From Linanthus parryae (lineage: Eukaryota; Streptophyta; Magnoliopsida; Ericales; Polemoniaceae), in contig JALGPY010000010.1 of the NCBI GenBank assembly GCA_023055425.1, positions 55,837,665 through 55,901,664 of the forward strand: a DNA stretch of 64,000 nucleotides, written 5' to 3'. Numbering within the stretch: position 1 is the first letter of the stretch; each line of letters starts with the position of its first letter. The notes under the pieces are model-generated. The model was not told the origin of the DNA, did not search any database, and saw only the letters and a program-made list of their open reading frames with translations. This document shows, piece after piece, positions 31,332-44,698 of the stretch. Both the position numbers and the translations under genes were made by a program.

Positions 31332-32736
31332 AGTTGGAAATATGCCTTAGAGGCAATCTATTTCTTATGACACTTATGAATTTACTATTCATTATGTTAT
31401 CGATATGGAGATATGTTAATATGAATGAACTCTTTAGAATATAAATTTTAAATTCTTAAAAATCCCTACTCGATTATATTGATTAATAGGACAATCAATG
31501 ATAGACTAGTATGGGGTTGGATTGATATGGAGATATCACGATCCAACACATGGGTATGCATTAGGAGTAATAGCATACTGGATTGACCCACAACGAGAAG
31601 GCTACATACAAGTTATGTAAAGTCACAAGTTCTTCTCGTAGTGACAAAGGTATTGTCATCCTTAGACTTGAAGTCACTAGATCCTCTAGTTGTTGAATAT
31701 GGTGTTTTGATATCGTCAAACGCTACACCGTAACTGGGTAGTAATAAAGGCGCGTATCAGAAAAAATAGGAAGCAAGCTTAGAGATGGTAGTGATGTAGA
31801 TAGAATTTTTCATTCCCATATAACGGAGGCAAATATCCGCGGCCACTTGAGGGTAGTGCTTATAGAATGTCTGGCCAGAATCAGATAAATCAATATATGA
31901 TATTGATGTTATCTTCATGGATAAGAGTATTCCAAGGATCGAGAAACTATGGATTGGAATACGAGTGTGACTTTTATGTCTCGTCTCTCCAATACGAATA
32001 TAGAGACAAAGGGATGAGACAATACTTGCACAAGGTTTGTCAAAATAATGACAATTTCTATTAGTTGGGTGGCATGGATGTGTTCTTACACACTGCTCCA
32101 TGTTAATAAATGTCATTACCAACTAAGTAGAAACCTATGGGGTCACACGCCATAAGGATTAAACTAGACTTGGAAATTAATTAATATGATATATAATAGA
32201 AATATCAATACGTAACTAATTGAAAATTTTGTAGGACTAATTTGCAAGTTGGACTAATCCGTGTATGGGTAGGATTAGGAAATGGGCCTTTATGTAGTTA
32301 CCAAGGAGTTTTTTTTAATATATAAAGAACACACCTAGCTTATTTTCTCATTAATTCTCATAACACATTGAGTGAGAGAGAAAAACAAGAAGACAGAGCG
32401 GGACAAGGGCCAAACTCGACCCCGTCCGCCCCGTCCACCCGTCCGCCTAGAAGAGGCCGAGCCTCTTTTGGTCTCCGTTGTGTAATTATTCTTCTTCATT
32501 ATTCCACCAATTTCTAGCACAGAGGTGTGGAGGAATCTAGCTCTTCATCCTAGGCGTGGACTAGATATAGAGAGGCAAACACAATTTTGCATTTGAAATC
32601 ATCACTGGAGACAAACAAGGTAATTGTTACTTGAACCTTCACTATCGTTATGATGTCTCTTCCTGTAATCCTTGGTGGCTCTTGTGCGGATCTTATTTGT
32701 TTAATTCCGCTGCATAATTCGTTACAAAACCCAACA
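31332..32736 (+). repeat. 5' LTR of the copia element (holds the Helitron empty site)
   Basis: Ends AAAACCCAACA. The segment TTAATAAATGTCATTACCAA near 32104 is the unoccupied version of the Helitron target in the 3' LTR. Confidence 0.88.
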
Positions 32737-35499
32737 GTGTTATCAGATCCACAGGTCGTAGAGCATATCGTAGTTTATGTGTTTACGATTATGTCTATTT
32801 TACACTTTAAATTATTTTTTATCTCATCAAACGGATAAATCAAGCATATTTGGTGAAATTTGTATATGATTCAACCAGACAAGACCTAATTTTACATTGG
32901 ATGTAAGGATTAGTGAATTTGGTTCACATAGAATGTGAAAACTTTGGATCTAGAAAACAAGGGTTCGGGAACAAGTTGGAAAAATGAGTTTTTCCAATTT
33001 GGAAACAACTAAACTTGGGGAAAAAGGAGGAAGTTGTTTTGGAAACAACTTCCCAAGGAGGTTCGGCCCCCTAGGGGACCCCTCTCTTCCTTGCCGCCCA
33101 AGGTAAGCCACGGTCAAGGGGCCGGGCCTCCCTAGCGCATGGCCTAGCCGTGTGGGCTAGGGTTCGGCCAAACCCCAAGGCTTGTGGCGATCCTTTAGGG
33201 TTTCATCCATGGTGATGGTGGACTCTCTTGGACCGTTTTAACCCTAGTTCATCCAACATCAACTAAATTGACGAAGCGCGTCAAAATTTGATTTTAACTG
33301 TTTATGTGCTATTTGCATGATGATTGGATATGACATTAGATGTGGATGTTTTGAATGTTTAATTTTTGTGGTTTGTATTTACGGCATGCGAGCTGATAAA
33401 ATTTATGTAATACTTAATTAGGTTTTACGGCCTGCAAGTCGGTCTTCTTCTCAACTTGTGTGATAGTCTAGATGCTAGCTAGTATTAGATAAAATAGATG
33501 ATATTTACGATATGGAGAAGATGAAGCCTAAAGAATTAAAGGACCACAAGATGGAGCATTCCACAAGGCTAAGAAGCCAGGGAGCATGGACCAAAGGATG
33601 GAGGCATATGGAGATGAGCTTTCTATTTTTTGGGTTCATAGATATTCTCATTGGCTTGGGAATATCTTAGTTTGGAGGCCATATCCATATCACTTTTTAT
33701 TTTTGTTTTTGGTTTTTTATTTCTTCTATTGTTATTTATTATTGGTGTATGGATGATGCATGCAAAATTGGTAATAAGATAATTAACAACCCGGATGTTT
33801 TATTTGTGAGTTTGCCCAACTCAAAATAAGTAGATCACTTGATATGGATCAACAAAACAATTAAAATTGAAAATCCAAATACCTCAATTTAAATATTGCG
33901 TTTGGCCTTCTCATTACTTAAACACTCATCATGATCATGATTACCAAGCTTGTGCGTGCCAAAGCAAGGCGACTTGGTTTGTCATGATGTGATGCAATGG
34001 CACAAGCAAGTAATGTGCAATTGTTTAAGTAAGAGGTTAGACGCAATTAGGTGATTTTAATGGGATTAAAAGCCTAGAGGAAACCAATTGGGATTACCTA
34101 TGGGATAGATAAATAAAGAGTTATTTGTCAAATTGAACCAAGAGTTACATAAGGATGCAATTATAATTGTTCCTCCCTAAATAACTTATTTTGGGTGACT
34201 TGCCAAAGAAAGTTCAAAAGAAGTGAAATATGGATCTTGGCCCACCAGAAAATATAATGATATTTTCCTCATTAATATGGAGTCTTATTAATCCGAGAAA
34301 AATAGTGGGAGCTATGTTTGACAATTTAAGTCCTTGTTAAATATAGTTAAAACGTCACAATACCTTGCATAAATCCTTTAATGTTTAATACCCGTGGCGT
34401 TAAACAAACAAAACGCGGCTTTGTGTCCTGAAGAAGGACAAGCTTTCTGGAATCTATTTTATAGACTGGTATAAAATTGAGAATGTTCTAAAGAAAAAAG
34501 TTGTACATCGTAGAACATAAAGTTCTCCTTCCACCAACTGCCAATAAAACTAAAGCCTACTGGAAGGAACATCAAAGAATGGCTCTTTGGATGTAACTTG
34601 CCTCGTGTCAGCTGCCATGAACTGTGAGCTTTGGAAGTAGGATGAGAAACTTGGAGGAATATGATATGATAATACATTAAAAAGTCCCTTTCAAACAGCG
34701 AGCTAGACATGAAAGGTTTGAAGTGTTGCTCCACTTTGTGTTGTACCATCTCTTTCTTAACACTTTTCACGATTGAGATGTAATGAAGTTTGGGCTTGCC
34801 AAAGCAAGACGACTTGATTAACCAAGATATGATACGATGGCACAAGCTAGTAATGTGTGACTGCTAAAGGAAGAGGTCATACACAGCTAAGCTAATTCAA
34901 TATGATTGAACGGTAATGGAATGGGTGTTATCTCTGAGATAGATAAAGAATAAAAGTTATTCGCCCATGTGGACCAAGAATTGCATTGGATTAAATTAAG
35001 GTTTTGTTCAAAGGCGATTTACTGAGTATGATTGAGAATCGCTAAAGAAATGACTCATAAAGGTCTATGGCAAAACATGTTAATGGTTGACAGCATGGGT
35101 AAGGGAAAAAGTTTTGCGCCGAATCCATGGGTATAAAGAAAACTTGTTGCTAAAACCAAATTGACTTAAACTCCTATAGGTGGTATGGAGGAAGAGAGAC
35201 TGCCCAAAGTACCTGAAAGAAAATAATAATGGAATTATGAATTCAAATTTAGGCATTTTTGTTATAGAAGTCAATGTGTCTATCTCATCATCACGAGTAT
35301 ATGATGCTAGATGAAGATCTCACATTTATAGAAATGTGAAAGATCTCAAGAGATTTAGAGAATTGGGTAAGGAAGAAATAAACCCACACGTGGGGCAATG
35401 AAGAAAGGGGTTGCTGAATTAACCGTAGAAAATTATCTCTACCTTTTGAAATTATCCATAATTTATAAAAATACGATTATTTCACTACTTTGAGTAGGG
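32737..35499 (+). other. Decayed 5' interior of the copia element with an internal duplication
   Basis: No gag block can be read with confidence. About 250 bp is present twice, at about 33944-34210 and 34784-35050 (shared GCCAAAGCAAGRCGACTTG, GATGGCACAAG and GGGATAGATAAA-like blocks), well diverged. This is an old duplication, or two copies of a different repeat. Confidence 0.5.
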
Positions 35500-37900
35500 A
35501 TAGTATCACAGTTTCTTGTTTAACAAGAAAAAAAATTATTAAAATAATGGTTAAATGTTGTTCTATTTATTTTGATAAAATGCATTATTGTAATGCACTT
35601 TTGTCTAATGAATTATATATCCTTTATCATGATAAATTCATCTCTAACATTAATACTAATATGTTTGCATATGATGATATGAACCTCACTAACTTTGACA
35701 TTGTTGTTTAGGCCACATAAATGAGAGATACATATCTAGGCTCCATATGGATGGATTTCTGGACTCATTTGATTTTGAATCATATAAGATATGTATGGCT
35801 TGTTTAAAAGGCAAAATATGATCTCTGAGAATCATACATATTGATATTTGTAGGCCGCTAAGCGAAAATACTAAAGGTAGGTTTTCAGTACTTCATCATA
35901 TTTATTGATGGCTTCAGTGAATATGGATTTGTGTATCTTATGAAGAAATAAATTTGAATCCTTTGAAAAATTTCAAAGAAATCAAGAATTAAGTAGAGAA
36001 CTATTGTGGCAAAAGTATCAAAGCTCTACGATATGATCATAGAGGCGTTAGAACTTAAGCCAGTAGTTTGTGATGTGATCCCAACCCACTCTACCTAGAA
36101 CACCATTGTGGAATGGCGTGTATGAGAAGAGAAACCGGACCTTGTTGGAAACGGTTCAGTCCATGATAAGTCAAACAGAACTTCTAGTTTACTTTTAGAG
36201 GCCATGTTCTAATTACAACAAATTTCGCCCTTAACCTTGTTCCATCCAAATCAATTATGAAAAGCACCATATAAGATATGGACTAGGAAGTGTCGTAGTA
36301 TGTCATTCGAAAAGAATTTAGGGTTAAGAAGTTTACATAAATAGTTTACAAATAAAATTGAACCCAATTCGGATAAATGTACTATGTGGAATATCTCGAG
36401 GAAACAAAAGATGTTATCTTTACAATCCAATCGAGAACAAATTGTTTGTTTCTCAAACCGCTGTGTTTCTCGATAGAGATTGTCTATTAAATAAACAGTG
36501 GATTGACAGTAATAATTGAAGGAGTTCAAGAACCACAACAGAACATTGATCCTTTTAATGGAACATGAGCAGGATCACAAGATGTTGTGGAGCAACCTAC
36601 TTAGGTAACACAAGAACCTCGTAGGTTAAATGTGTCAAGAGGCTAGAGAAATATGGATTTATCATAGCCCATTTATGTATTGCTCATGGGGATGAGCTTA
36701 CAACCTATGAGACGGCCACAAGTGGGCTAGACTCTCAGTGGTGGCTTGGAGCCATGAGATACGAAATCAAATCCATGTATACCAACAAAGTATGGACTTT
36801 GGTGGAACCATCTAAAAGGTATGAACCATAGGGTGCAAGTGGGTTATGAGGAAATTAACATGGATGGTGACGAGATTACTTTTAAGGGACAATTGGTTGG
36901 AAAAGGTTTTCTGTGAGTTCATAGTATTGACTATGACGAAATCTTTTCACAATTATGATTCTTAAATCCATTCGCATCTTACTTGCAGCAATCTGTCAGC
37001 AAATTGAGTCAAGCTTCTTGGAGTTAGAATCTTTTATTAATGATGAAATCAAATGGTTTAATTTCATCAAGAAAGAAGATGAAGATTGTGTTTACAAGAA
37101 ATTTAGTGGGAGCACAGTATATTTCTGGTCTTGTATGTGGAGACATACTAATCATTGGGAATAATGTCTCTACTCTGCAATCTGTTAAAGATTGGCTAGA
37201 GAATTTATTTTCAATGATAGACTTAGTAAAAACAAAATATAAAGATCTATGGAGATAAATCAAGAAAGTTGTTTAGCTTAAGTCAAAGTACATTTATTGA
37301 AAAAGGTGTTGAAATGGTTCAACGTGCAAGAATATGGATTCTTACCCCTGTCACATGGAATTAGTCTTTGGAAGACTAATTTTCTTTCCGTTTAGATTGA
37401 GAAAGGATCGTATGAATAAGATTCACGAGATACGCCATGATATGTACCAGGCGAGACAAGTTATATGGGCATGCAGTGGAGATAACAGTCAAATTCGGGT
37501 GAGAGTCACAGGATAATTGTCAAGAATATCCTTAAGTACTTGAGAAGAACTGAAGGATGAAATCTTGATAAATGGAGGATAATAAGAGTTTACTGTAAGG
37601 GGTTACAGTGATGCGAACTTCCAATCTAACAAATAATATTTCAAATTATAGTCAAGTTTCATGTTTTGCCTTAATGGAAGGGACTGTGAGCTGGAAAGGT
37701 TCCAAGCAAGATTTAGTTGCCAATTCTATCACGAAGGATTGAGTACATTGGTGCATAAGATGCACATACTCAGAAGATTCTATCTCATTCGATTGTCGAT
37801 AGATGAGATATGAACATATGCAAAGTACCAGCATATGTCTCTCTTGCCTTGCTCAATGGAGGCATAAGGGCCGCACTAGAGCAATAGGCATATGATGCAC
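35500..37900 (+). pseudogene. Copia pol: pre-integrase, integrase, RT, RNase H relics
   Basis: Read across many frames and stops: the end of protease (CCSIYFDKMHY, LYILYHDKFISNINTNM, about 35545-35670), GAG-pre-integrase (ISRLHMDGFLDSFDFESYKICMACLKGK, in pieces, about 35730-35815), integrase core and C-terminus (RNRTLLE-like near 36130; EYLEETKDVIF near 36390), RT start (YEEINMDGDEITFKGQLVGKGF, in pieces, about 36845-36915), later RT (NNVSTLQSVKDWLENLFSMIDL near 37170), then traces of RNase H to about 37900. The order matches copia. The YVDD box is not legible. Confidence 0.75.
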
Positions 37901-38711
37901 AAGATTGACTCTAGTTCAAGTGGGAGACTTTTGGAAATGTGCCCTAGAGGCAATCTGTTTCATGTGCCATTTATGGATTTATTATTCATTATGTTATCGA
38001 TATGGAGATATGTTAACATGAATGGAGTCCTTATAATATAAATATTATATTCTTAAATATCCCTAGTCGGTTATATTGATTAACGGGACAATCAATTATA
38101 GACTAGTATGGGGTTGGATTGATATGGAGATATCACTATTCAACACATGGGTATGCATTAGGAGTAATAGCATACTGGATTGGCCCATAACGAGAAGGCT
38201 ACATACAAGTTATGTAAATTCACAAGTGCTTCTCGTAGTGACAACGGTATTGTCATCCTTAGACTTTAAGTAACTAGATCCTCTAGTTGTGGAATATTGT
38301 GTTTTGATATCGTCAAACGCTACGCCGTAACTGCTTAGTAATAAAGGCGCGTTTTGGTCACAATAAGAAGCAAGCTAAGAGATGGTAGTGATGGAGATAT
38401 AATTTGTCCCTCCCACATAACGGGAGCAAATATCCGCGGCCACTCGAGCGGTAGTGCTTATAGAATGTCTGGCCAAACTCATATAAATCAATATATGATA
38501 TTGATGTTATCAGCATGGATAAACTATTTCCAGGATCGAGAAACTATGGATTGGATATACGAGTGGGACTTTTATGTCTCATGTCCAATCCGGATATAGA
38601 GACAAATGGATAAGACAATACTTGCACAAGGTTTGTCAAAATAATGACAATTTCTATTAATTGGGTAGCATGGATGTGTTGCTAGACACCGCTCCATGTT
38701 AATAAATTTTA

Positions 38712-40780
38712 TCTATATATACTATTTGAGAATGTCCTCTCAAGGTTTGCGTGAGGAAATGCCACGTGAAAAATACAATTAATTAATTAATGTAAAAATA
38801 TTGAGTAAAGGAAATCAGTTGCCTCCCTACATTAATTGGTGTTACTGAAAATGATAACTTTCTTTCCAATAAAGTAACTGATTGAAAATTAAAAATACGA
38901 AATGGTATAGTACTATAAGTCAATAAAAAAAAAAGAGAGGTAGCGATTCATTCTTAAGTCGATAAAATAAAAAATGGTGTAGTACTATAAATCAAAAATG
39001 GCATAGTAATATAAGCCAATAAAAAAAATAGTAACGGATTGAAAATTTAAAAGCATTGATCTTCACTGCGAAAAATCTCCATTGACTACGTTAATTCATT
39101 AACAATAAATTCTCAATCACATTAATTCCCAATAATCACATTTACTAATTTTAAAGTTAGTGAAATTCTCTTATATATACTCACTTAACGAAGTCATACT
39201 TTTATACTTTAAGGTTAGTTCTCTCTTGCTTTCACTTTTTGTTCTTGCTTTTGTTCTCTCTTGCTTTCACTTTTTGTTCTTGCTTGGTGGCCATTTCTTC
39301 ATCTTTTGTGTGGTTTATATTAAGAACTTCATGAATGGACACCTTTGTCACAAATAGAATTCTAATTATTCCTTGCAAACATCATGCTGAAATTAACTCA
39401 AAAACTATTAATTAGTATTTTAATGCTCTTTCTTATACTCTTAGTATTATATTAAAGTTACCTCTCTTTAACATATGAAATTGTACTTATATTATCATTC
39501 ATATTATTGGTATTAATTTTTTACATTTTCATAATTGACTAGTATACTTTCCTTTGCAGGGAGTACATTCTAATGGTTGTTGATGATGGAAGGTTCATGT
39601 CACTGAGTTATTTTCAATCACATATGAAAAGGACATTTTAATGTTGAGATAGAACGCTAGATCAATGATATATTAGTTTATATGGTTTTTTCTTTACAAA
39701 GTAAGCTAAATGTTTGACATTCCAATGTCCATGTCACCATTTGATTGATTGCCTGTGTATATGATGTTCATAGTTAATATTCAACAAACATGTAAATTTG
39801 TAGCTTGAAGATTCCATGGTCTGAAATTTTAATAACGACCGAGATATTAACATTGAAATTTCATATTTAGTCAATATATTATCAGTATAGATGGATTCCA
39901 GAGATGTTTGAAGAATTATTTGGTTTATTTGTGTGAATTTTCAGATAGACCACGACACATAAGATTTATAACAGACATCGTTACTAGGACAGGTAATGAG
40001 TGTCTTCAAGTTAGGTGATTAAGGTTATCTTTATATTAACATTTAACAATGCAGCTAGAGTGATAGCTCAAGTGGTGGAGCATTGGATGCCTCTACATGA
40101 GGTCTCAGCTTCAAACCGCTTCGATGACAAAACAATTTCTTAAAAAAAGAAAAAACATTTTACAGCTCTTTTGCTATGGGTTATTTTTTAGAATTTTTGA
40201 GATGAATGAATAAATATATAACTAATAGTTGGTTTACATAATGGATGATAGCCTTTGAACTAATAGTTCTATTTCCAAAATTTTAAATGGAATAAATGTA
40301 ATAAGAAATAAATTTTTTACTTTGTAAGAACTATGTGTACGTTTATAAACATAGTTTATCAGTGTGTTATAAAAAATAATAAAACAAAAGTTCCGCAAAA
40401 AGAGAAAAGTACATAAAATCAAATCTTTGAATTGCGAAAATTTATTTCTTACAGAATAAATAGGCAAAAAATGAGATATGAACAATAAAGTTACACCGAG
40501 ACAGAATTGATTATGAACTTATATGATCAAGGAGTATGACTATTTCAATGGAAGTTAATAATTGTAACATTTTCTTCCAAATTACTACTTAGTTTGTAAA
40601 TATTCATTGATAGACTTTAAGATTAACAAAATGGCAGACCATACCTCTAGAATGTGTGTACTCCTCTTAATTCATTTATTTTTTTATTATGTCGCATAAA
40701 ACAATAATACAGGGAATTTTTAGGCTTTAGGATTCAAAGTTTGGAAGTGCAAGCTGTGCATCGCATGGGCTCAATGCTAG
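38712..40780 (+). mobile_element. Non-autonomous Helitron
   Basis: Starts TCTATATATACTATTTGAG and ends GTGCATCGCATGGGCTCAAT followed by GCTAG, the CTAG terminus typical of plant Helitrons. It sits exactly between A (38711) and T (40781) with no target duplication. The 5' LTR of the same host element preserves the empty site, which proves both borders. It is 2,069 bp with no Rep/helicase ORF, so it was moved in trans. It contains a tRNA-like SINE segment at 40051-40149 and is otherwise AT-rich with no recognisable captured exon. Confidence 0.95.
40051..40149 (+). mobile_element. tRNA-related SINE-like segment inside the Helitron
   Basis: An A box-like TAGCTCAAGTGG (40064-40075) and a B box-like GCTTCAAACCG (40108-40118) are spaced as in an RNA polymerase III promoter, followed by GATGACAAAACAATTTCT and an A-rich end. 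A sister copy is at 48472-48560 on the minus strand. No full tRNA cloverleaf is claimed. Confidence 0.6.
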
Positions 40781-41364
40781 TTACCAACTAAGTAGAAACC
40801 TATGGGGTCACACGCCATAAGGATTAAACTAGACTTGTGAATTAATTATTAGGATTAATTAATAGAAGGATCAATACGCATCTACTTGCAAACTTAGTAG
40901 GACTAATTTGCAAGTTGGACAAATTCGTGTATGGGTAGGATTAGGAAGAGCAACCCTAGCTTATTTTCTCACTAATTCTCATAACACATTCAGTGAGAGA
41001 GAAAAGAATGCAGAGAGAGAGCAGGAAAAGGACCGAACCCGACCCCATCCGCCCCCTCTACCCATCGTCCAAGAAGAGGCCGAGCTTCTTTTAATTTCCG
41101 TTGTGTGATTCTTCTTATTCCTTCGTCGACCAATTGCTATCACAAAGGTGTGGAGGAATATAGTTCTTCATCCTAGGCTTGTACTAGATATAGAGATGTA
41201 AACACAATTTTGCGTTTAGAGTCATCACAGGAGACAAACAAGGTAATTGTTATTTGAACATTCACTATCGTTATGATGTCTCTTCCTGTGATCCTCGGAG
41301 GGTCTTGTGCGGATCTTAATTGTGTAATTCCGCTGCATAATCCGTTATAAAACCCAACAGAGGG

Positions 41365-41619
41365 TGACCCTCATAATTATACTAGTCTTACGAAAACAGT
41401 TACGAGTAGTTATATAAATGCATGGAGTGGTTATATAACTACCTCGCATAAGAAACTGTTGACCGCCTATATAGGCGGTACATCCCAAATCTCATGGAGA
41501 ACATGCAAGGGAAATATTACATAGTGCCTAATCAATGTCATGCATTGCATCATGTCATTGTGCACATAGGTGTGATGCAATTGGTTGGGTGGTTGCAGAA
41601 TTCAAGACAAGGGGGAGTT
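41365..41619. other. Unassigned interval ending in a purine tract
   Basis: No gene is recognised. It ends in CAAGGGGGAGTT directly before a TG, like a polypurine tract, so it may be the 3' interior of the element whose LTR follows. Confidence 0.35.
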
Positions 41620-44105
41620 TGTTGGATGATAACTCTGTATTAGAGTTATAATTCTTGCACGTTTTACTATTTTTTGTGTGACTTCTCGGTAAATTATATT
41701 ATTTTTTCACGATGAATTTGAAGTATCTGAGTTTGTGAAGCTTTGAGTGACTATTTGTAAATCCGGGAGTTTCTTGCAGTAAGTTAGCTCGTTTTGTCTC
41801 GTTTGATCGTACGGGTGTGTTTTGTGTTGTTTCGGCAGGAAACGAGGCTTGGTAGATCAACTGTAGAGGAGAAAGAAACTTCGGAACACGACTAAAGCTC
41901 AAGAAACCAGACGAAGAAGAGAGAAAAGTTTGACAACAAGCTGCTATGGTAATTGAGGGTGGAATAACAAGAAATTTTGGCCAATAAACCAACCAAAAAC
42001 ACCACTGCCACCATTTCACCCACCCGCATTTGACTACCAATTTCACCACAACCATTCTCCTCAAACCCAAATTTACTACCTGCAAAACCAAGCCAAACCA
42101 AATCACCTACCTACTGCATTCAGACCTCAACCTTCACTCCCAATTCTCCAAACTTCAATACAACCACCTGAGACATCCTTAACACCAGATGACCAACAAA
42201 CTACCTAGCTAACACCACTAGTACTTACCAAACACACAAACCTGTAACTCCTTCCTATCACCATCTGTCATGGAAAAAACTGCTTCCTCTACAACCAATA
42301 AAGCCCACCATTAACCCTCTTCTCAAACATCACTCATCAACCTGCATCAAACCCTCCATCACCAGTACCTAAACCTCCTCATCACCACCAACATTAAGAG
42401 CGTCCTAAACCCAGTGAAACCATTACAAATCAACCCCTGAACTTGAGCACAAAATTCACCATTCTCCTATCCAATGACTATCAGACCATACTCCACCCAC
42501 CATTCCACCTCTCCTATCCAATGACTAGCAGATTGTAATCTGCTGCAATCAGACCTCCAAACCACCAGCTTCGCAGACGAAACCACCAACGCGCTCCACC
42601 ACAATGCCATAAACACCACCTCCAATCAAGCTCATCCATGGCCGACCAGAACAGAGAAATACAGGGAAGAAGGAGATGGCAGCACAGAGGAAGATAAGAA
42701 AGCGTAGAATCAAGAATGAAGAAGAGAAGAAGGCCGCGCCGAGAAGAAGAAGGGAAATAAAAGCAAACCCAGCAGGACTCTCTGGTCGTGCAATCAGGAG
42801 AGACTTGGACGAATTTTGGAGTAAGAAGCTTTCAAAACTCACTGTGTATGCGATCTGACCTCCTGATCGTGCGATCAAAAGAAAGGAGGAGGATGATCAG
42901 ACGACCAAAAATGGTGATCGCGCGACATCCTGAAGCGAGAAAAATCCCTACGGAAGAAGAGAAAAAAAGGCACGGGTTTGCTTGTTCTACTTGTTCTAAA
43001 CTACGTGGTTTTGGGTTGTTTTATTTCCTAAACCTAATTGTGGGAATAATTAAGAAACCCTACTACAATTAATTGGGGGATAACTATTAACCACAGTGAG
43101 AAAGGAAGAAGGAGACGACGAAGAAGACGGAAAGCTTCACCTTTGAAGCTTCTTTGTGTTTGATTTCTTCTACTCTTCTTACTCAATCTATGGAGAAACT
43201 CTTTTGTGTTCCTTTAGATAGTATGAGTGGCTAAACAACTATTGCTAGGCATCTCAATTTGAGAGCCTAGCGTTCATGTAACGATGTTATGTTTCCGTAT
43301 TTGATCTTTGCTTTAAGATTTATTGATTTCATCTTTTGAATCAATTGTAGTTTCTTGTTTATGTTAGTAATCCTACCCGAGTGACAAGATTAGGATATAA
43401 ACTAGAATTCAAGAACTAGGGTTTATTTTGATAGTTGGTTCATGCTTAAAGTTAGCTGTATTCTAATTCAATTGTTCATGTACTGTGCGTAATTCCCAGT
43501 GTTAATGGAGTAATCAACCGGAAACACTGCTTAGTTTGCGAATGCACGACAGTGATTCTAACTAACTAGGATGAGACTTGAACATCAATTCCGAATCATT
43601 GAGACTGAGAGGAGAGGTGAATAGGATTGGCCAGTGTTGGTAGATTCGGTAGGATTGCTCAACTGTTTCGTGAAACGGTGGACCGACATGAACCGTCATC
43701 GTACCAGTAGATGACCTGCTAGAACAGACTGGTAGGCACAAGAGACCGATAGGAGATTGTAGTCTACCATGAAGTAGAATGACTTCAGACCGAAAGGAGA
43801 TAGTCAGCGCTGTTACCCGGCTTAGGTAGAATATAGTTAACGTGTTGCTCAGATAATCCGGACATTGTTTACAACCCTAGTTGATCAACGAGATTGCCTA
43901 GTTTCTCCCGTTATTCATTAAGAACCTCTTCTTAATTGTGGGTGGAAACACCACTAATCACACACCTTTTCTCCAGCTACTCAGTGAACTATATTAAATT
44001 GTCAATAATAAACTTGTTACGTTCTTGTCTCCATGGGATCGACAACCCGAGTACAAAAAATACTCACTCTTTACTACTTGACCGTACGCTTGCGTAATAC
44101 GCGCT
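41620..44105 (+). mobile_element. Probable solo or terminal LTR, about 2.5 kb
   Basis: It starts TGTTGGATGATAAC after a purine tract. It ends in the sequence context CCATGGGATCGACAACCCGA and TACTTGACCGTACGCTTGCG, which closes many long plant gypsy LTRs. No polyprotein follows and no second copy is present, so it is a solo LTR or the end of a truncated element. The stretch 42000-42560 is a pyrimidine- and A/C-rich low-complexity tract. No target duplication was found. Confidence 0.5.
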
Positions 44106-44185
44106 AGTAATCCCCTTCATTGGGTTTTTGTCTTGATTCTCTGTTTTGGAAATATTAGGAAATTATCATTTTTGGAAGCCAGTAC

Positions 44186-44693
44186 TGTAAATACCATACC
44201 ACATTGGAATATTGTGGATGACATGTTTGGTACATAGTAAACAACGTTGGTTATTACTAGCACCTTCGAGGCTTAAGCATTTTTATTCGGTGGTACGGAT
44301 AAACAAAGTTGCTGGAACAGTAATTCATTTGGGTCATTGCAAAATTGTATCAGAGCCAACCCTGGTCCTGCAAGGGCTCTGTGGCGGTGTGCGGTGGAGG
44401 ATTAGATGCTCGAAAGAGGGATAAAGGCCTCGTGGTTTGCCATGTGCTCGCTAATGAGCTGCTCTGTGTTCGCTAATGGACTTTCATCTCACCCGCCAGC
44501 CAAGGGGATCGACATTGGGCACACTCGACGAGGACGTCGAGTATATAAGGTAGGGGGATTGTAATATCCCGTCCCAAATTGGATTATTGTGGACGACATG
44601 TCTGATACATAGTAAACCACGTTGGCTACTACTAGCACCTTCGAGGCTTAAGTTTTTTTTTTGGTGGTACAGTAATTCACTTGCGTCGTTAGA
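44186..44693 (+). mobile_element. TRIM (terminal-repeat retrotransposon in miniature)
   Basis: LTRs at 44186-44341 (156 bp) and 44560-44693 (134 bp; lacks a 22-bp piece) share TATTGTGGAYGACATGTYTG and AGCACCTTCGAGGCTTAAG. Between them are a primer site, TATCAGAGCC (44348-44357), and a purine tract, GTAGGGGGA, just before the second LTR. AGTAC flanks both ends (44181-44185 and 44694-44698). It is 508 bp with no coding capacity. Confidence 0.93.
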
Positions 44694-44698
44694 AGTAC

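Larger units (their letters stand above)
31332..41359 (+). mobile_element. Copia element (Tork/Angela-like), split by a Helitron
   Basis: Plus-strand element with LTRs of 1,405 bp (31332-32736) and about 1,362 bp once the Helitron is removed (37929-41359). The 5-bp duplication GAGGG is at 31327-31331 and 41360-41364. A primer-site relic, TGTTATCAGATCC, begins at 32738, and a purine tract AAGTGGGAGAC ends at 37928. Both LTR starts have mutated the first TG. The interior is heavily decayed, but copia domains are in the expected order. The LTR fragment at 7500-8532 is the same family. Confidence 0.88.
37929..41359 (+). repeat. 3' LTR of the copia element, interrupted by a Helitron
   Basis: The two halves, 37929-38711 and 40781-41359, join without loss when aligned with the 5' LTR. 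Confidence 0.9.

Noticed and set aside
31757..32122. A 121-codon minus-strand frame in the copia 5' LTR, also present at 7826-8080 on the plus strand
   Set aside because: It recurs because the LTR family recurs; it lies within the LTR and resembles no protein.
40051..40149. A functional tRNA gene
   Set aside because: Only the A and B box-like motifs fit. The acceptor and anticodon stems do not pair as a cloverleaf, and a sister copy occurs in another transposon.
42400..42900. Opposed frames of 60-109 codons, Lys/Arg-rich on one strand and hydrophobic on the other
   Set aside because: They come from a purine-rich low-complexity tract inside a probable LTR.
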